NCBI RefSeq assembly: GCF_937616625.2
Contig: NC_065574.1
Coordinates: 27,592,501 to 27,656,500 of the forward strand
Direction: 5' to 3'
DNA length: 64,000 nucleotides
DNA from: Mercurialis annua
Taxonomy: Eukaryota; Streptophyta; Magnoliopsida; Malpighiales; Euphorbiaceae
The notes beneath the pieces were generated by a model that was given only the letters and a program-made list of their open reading frames with translations, made no database searches and was not told the DNA's origin. The position numbers were made by a program, and so were the translations under genes. This document shows, one piece after another, positions 60,820 to 64,000 of this stretch. Positions within the stretch are counted from its first letter, which is position 1, and each line of letters opens with the position of its first letter.

Positions 60820-62332
60820 AAGATGAGAGTTTTGTTTTTTTTCCTTGGAGGACCAGATGAATAGAACGACAAAGGTGAGGGGGTCGGAAAATGAAAGCTA
60901 TCGAATAAAGATGGAGGAAAAACCAAAGGAAACAAAGTAACTCCGGAGGCCATTCAAAATCTTCATCTTGTGGGCTTAGATCTAACAAGGTGAATGGTTT
61001 GCAGAATGGATATGTAGGATGGATCCCTAGCTCATAAAGGAACCTAGGACCATAGTTCCTGACAAGCTCAGTTTGATAGTAGAACAACTGTGCTTTTGCA
61101 AATGTCTGTAGCTGTCCCGGAGACATATTATCAAGAACTCCTGGAGGTGGCCGCATCAAAAGAAAATCTTCTGCAGACATGATAGAATTAAAAGTATAGA
61201 TCATCGGAATGACTTGAGGAGGTCGGCTGAGAAAATCTGGAATAAGATTCTGATTTCCTTTAATATGTTCTACCATGAAATCATACTTGCTGAACCATTC
61301 GCTCCATCGAAGTAGTTGATTGTTAGGAACAATTTTCCCTTTAAAATTGAGCATTTTTGGAAATGAAGAACAATCCATAAGCACTTTGAACTTGTGACCG
61401 ATCAGATGAAATTCAAACTTCTTGATCCCATATTTGACCGCTAGCACTTCTTTAAATGTGGAATGATAATGAGTTTCCGCTTCTGAGAATTTTCCACTAG
61501 CATAAGCGCATATCCTTTGTTTGTTGTCTTGTTCTTCTAACAGAATAGCACCCCAAAATTTATCACTGGCATCTGTCTGCAATATTCTGGTTCCTGACTG
61601 AGGAATCTGAAGAGGTGGAATTCCTTGTGTCTCTTCTTTGAGAAACTTGATTGCTTGTGTTTGTTTGTCAGACCAAGGAGGAGGATTCTTCCTTAGTAAT
61701 TTATATAACGGGGCCACCTTTTGAGTGAAATTTGAAATGAAGTCTCTTAAATAATTAACAATTCCAAGAAATTGCTGAACCTGTTTTTGAGAGAGACCTT
61801 GATCTGGAAATTTGAGCAATTCAGCGGCAAAATGTTGTCCAGGTTGATAAGCACCATCTTTGAAATTCATGCCGAGATACTCCATTTCCGGTTTACCAAT
61901 ATACATCTTAGTAGGAGACAACATAACTCCAAATTGCTTAGTGATGTCAAAGAAATGTTGGAGTAATTTCTCATGATTGGATGTATCAGAAGAAAACAAT
62001 AGAATATCATCAATATAAATGAGCGCTGATGGGAGAAGTGGCTCATAAATTTTGACCATGGCTTTTTGGAAAATGGAAGGAGCAACCTTAAGACCAAATG
62101 GCATGACTGTCCATTGATAATGATGGTTTGGTATACAAAAGGCTGTTTTATATCTTTCCTCTGGTTTGATACCTAATTGCCAGAAGCCTGCTTTAAGATC
62201 AAACTTAGAGAAAATTCTTGCTCCTGAAAGATAGGTGAAAAGAGAGGAAATTTTTGGAAGAGGAAACTTATCATCTCTAAGAAAGTGGATTAGAGGTTGA
62301 TAGTCTATGACAAGTCTTTTTTTTCCTCTTAC
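60806..62332 (-). pseudogene. Reverse transcriptase-RNase H of copy II, open but cut off from capsid
   Basis: The frame is open from just after the TAA at 62,333 to 60,806, about 500 codons, the most intact replication segment in the window. It contains an upstream RT fingers region (FSKFDLKAGFWQL, near 62,200), MPFGLKVAPSIFQKAM (from 62,104), the catalytic YIDDILLF (near 62,010), connection sequence, RNase H with LQTDASDKFWGA (near 61,580), and DFLSRPP near 61,225. After RNase H it continues about 140 residues into the extension until the T-run shift. The nonsense codon upstream and the shift downstream separate it from the rest of the polyprotein. Confidence 0.9.
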
Positions 62333-64000
62333 TTATTCTGACCTTTTATTGACATAAAAAGCTTGACATGCCCATTCAGACTTAGTGGATTCTATCAAAT
62401 CTTCTGAAAGAAGTTGGGCACATTCATCAATGGCTAATGTAAGATCAGAGGGTGACATTCCCGGATGGGTGGCTTTAGTAGGATTAACATCTTCATTTTG
62501 TTTAAAGGGTAACAAAATGACGAAATCAGGATTTTTCCAAAGAGGGTTGGGACATTTAGAGAGAAACTCTGTGTGGGAATTGGCGGAACATAGACTTTTT
62601 AGAGTTTCTTGAATATCAGAAAAGAATGGAACAATAGAGGATTGAATTGTGAAAAAAGATGATACCTCTGTATAAGGTTGAAAATACTTCTTGTATTTGA
62701 TCCCATTTGACAAAAGTTGCAGTCCACTGATACCCCAGAAAATGTCAAATCCAAGGACTATGTCTTTGTTTGGAAGAGAAGAACCAAGAACTTGAGTCCA
62801 TATGTGACAACCAGGGAAGAACTGGATTTTGATTGGATTCTTCGTTTTCCAGTCTGTATAGAAAATCTTTCCATCCGCTGCCCTGAAGTATTCTTTATGG
62901 GATACCCAATATTGCGATGGGAGCACATCAGGATTGATAATCGTCTTGCGAGCACCAGTATCCATGAAAGCTATGGCGTTGATAGGTCGAGCAAACTTTT
63001 CTGGATATATCTGTACGACAACATGTGGAACAGGTTGGGAAGAAGTAGCATAAACATTGTCAGCTGGATGTTGGATGGAGAATTGAAGATCATCATCTGA
63101 AGGATCGTCGTCGCATCTGCTGATAGCGAATAAACTATATGGACCAGGCTCATCTTCTTCAGAAAATAAGGATTCAATATCAGCATCATCGAGATCAACT
63201 GAAGTCATTTGCTGAATAAGTTTCGAAGATTTTTTTGCTTTGGTAGGACAGCTTTTTGCAAAGTGACCTTCTTTTCCACACAGGAAGCACTTATTTGATT
63301 TTGTCCTTCCTCGGAACTTCTTCTTCTTAAAATAGCGCCATCTTTTGGAAGACCGTTTATGGAACCTTTTTTGTCCTTTCATCTTGAAGGAATGGCTCTT
63401 CTTCTTTGACGGACAAGTGCATGATGTAGAAGAAGAATCACATTTGACCATTAGATCCAGTCTGTTGCATGATAACTTCATCAATGGATTTTTCTGTCTT
63501 GAAAAATACATATTCAAGATCTTTTTCTGTTCACATAGTTGAGATAAAGCTCTGAGCATAATTTGATAGAGTTCTCCAAGACTAAGATCATTTATCTTCT
63601 TATCTGTCTGCTGGATTAGAGTGAACATCTTTGTAGACAGCAATTCTGGCAAAGAGGCTAAAAAGGCTTGCTTTAAATCAGGATTGTTGTTGCCAGAAAG
63701 ACGATAAAATCTCTTAGAGATTCTTTGAAAGTGAATATCAAGATCTCTTTTCTTTAAAGAGCAACACTTCATTTGATAGAACTCTTTCCGTGCAATCTCC
63801 TCATCATCATTGATTTTTCCCAAGAATTCATTATAAATACATCCCAAGAACGCTGTAGCTGTGGGTGCATTTATAAGAGTAAACCTGGATTCTTGAGGTA
63901 ATCCATTAAACCAATCTTGTAACTTTCCAGTGAATCTAGAGCAGAAAAACTGGAGAATATCATGAAGAACAACATCTGGTTTAAGCAATTGACTTTCTAG
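62333..64000 (-). pseudogene. Capsid-protease part of copy II, partial at window edge
   Basis: The frame is open from the window end to a TAA at 62,333-62,335, where copy I has a Gln codon in the linker before reverse transcriptase. It covers the capsid core, the basic stretch, the CCHC knuckle (CFLCGKEGHFAKSC, near 63,290), and the protease with FMDTGARKTII (near 62,960). Compared with copy I, a QIQ tripeptide is missing after the knuckle, a small in-frame repeat difference. The N-terminal part lies outside the window. Confidence 0.88.

Larger units (their letters stand above)
59546..64000 (-). mobile_element. Endogenous pararetrovirus copy II (Caulimoviridae), runs off the window
   Basis: Closely similar to copy I (22,039-26,313). 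It begins at the base that in copy I adjoins the primer site, then has leader, poly(A) signal, TATA box, 30-bp repeats, C-terminal extension, RNase H, reverse transcriptase, protease and capsid. The primer site itself is absent, because the copy ends there. The flanking satellite differs from that of copy I, so the insertion point is different. Its lesions are mostly different too: a TAA at 62,333-62,335, a TGA at 60,535-60,537 and an eight-T run at 60,835-60,842 where copy I has seven. Confidence 0.93.

Overview
This is nuclear, repeat-only DNA from a plant, probably an angiosperm and probably heterochromatin. The evidence is a large tandem satellite array, two decayed endogenous pararetrovirus (Caulimoviridae) copies, a solo LTR with a target-site duplication and a Ty3/gypsy fragment. 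I see no intact host gene, tRNA, rRNA or CRISPR array. The species cannot be read from the sequence.

About 49.7 kb of the 64 kb is one satellite family. The basic monomer is 99 bp (example 495-593). A longer form of 147 bp (example 81-227) carries a second, slightly longer copy of one half-module. The array switches orientation five times: + from 1 to about 7,535; - to 28,886 (interrupted by a virus); + to 31,922; - to 35,517; + to 42,908; - to 59,541 (interrupted by a solo LTR and a gypsy fragment). Within blocks there are higher-order duplications with periods of 3,130, 700, 1,660, about 900 and 1,184 bp. A block of about 2.3 kb (5.2-7.53 kb) recurs inverted at 33.1-35.45 kb.

Two pararetrovirus copies lie on the minus strand. 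Copy I (21,261-28,473) carries one whole circular genome of about 6.97 kb, opened inside the movement-protein gene, plus an extra 239-bp terminal piece. Reading on the minus strand, its parts are: movement protein C-terminal half, a coiled-coil region, capsid with CCHC knuckle, aspartic protease, reverse transcriptase, RNase H, an unassigned C-terminal extension, a promoter/leader region, a tRNA-Met primer site and the movement protein N-terminal half. Most of it lies in one reading frame broken by point stops and short indels, so the ancestor probably made a single polyprotein, as petuviruses do. Copy II (59,546 to beyond the window end) carries the same segments with mostly different lesions. 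Both copies end, at their low-coordinate side, at the nucleotide next to the primer site, which is the 5' end of viral minus-strand DNA.

The remaining insertions are a 1,530-bp solo LTR (53,121-54,650, TSD CGACA) and a 1,081-bp internal piece of a Ty3/gypsy element (55,113-56,193, RNase H plus integrase) flanked by 23-bp near-identical satellite direct repeats. Open frames within the satellite are by-products of unit lengths divisible by three and are not annotated as genes.
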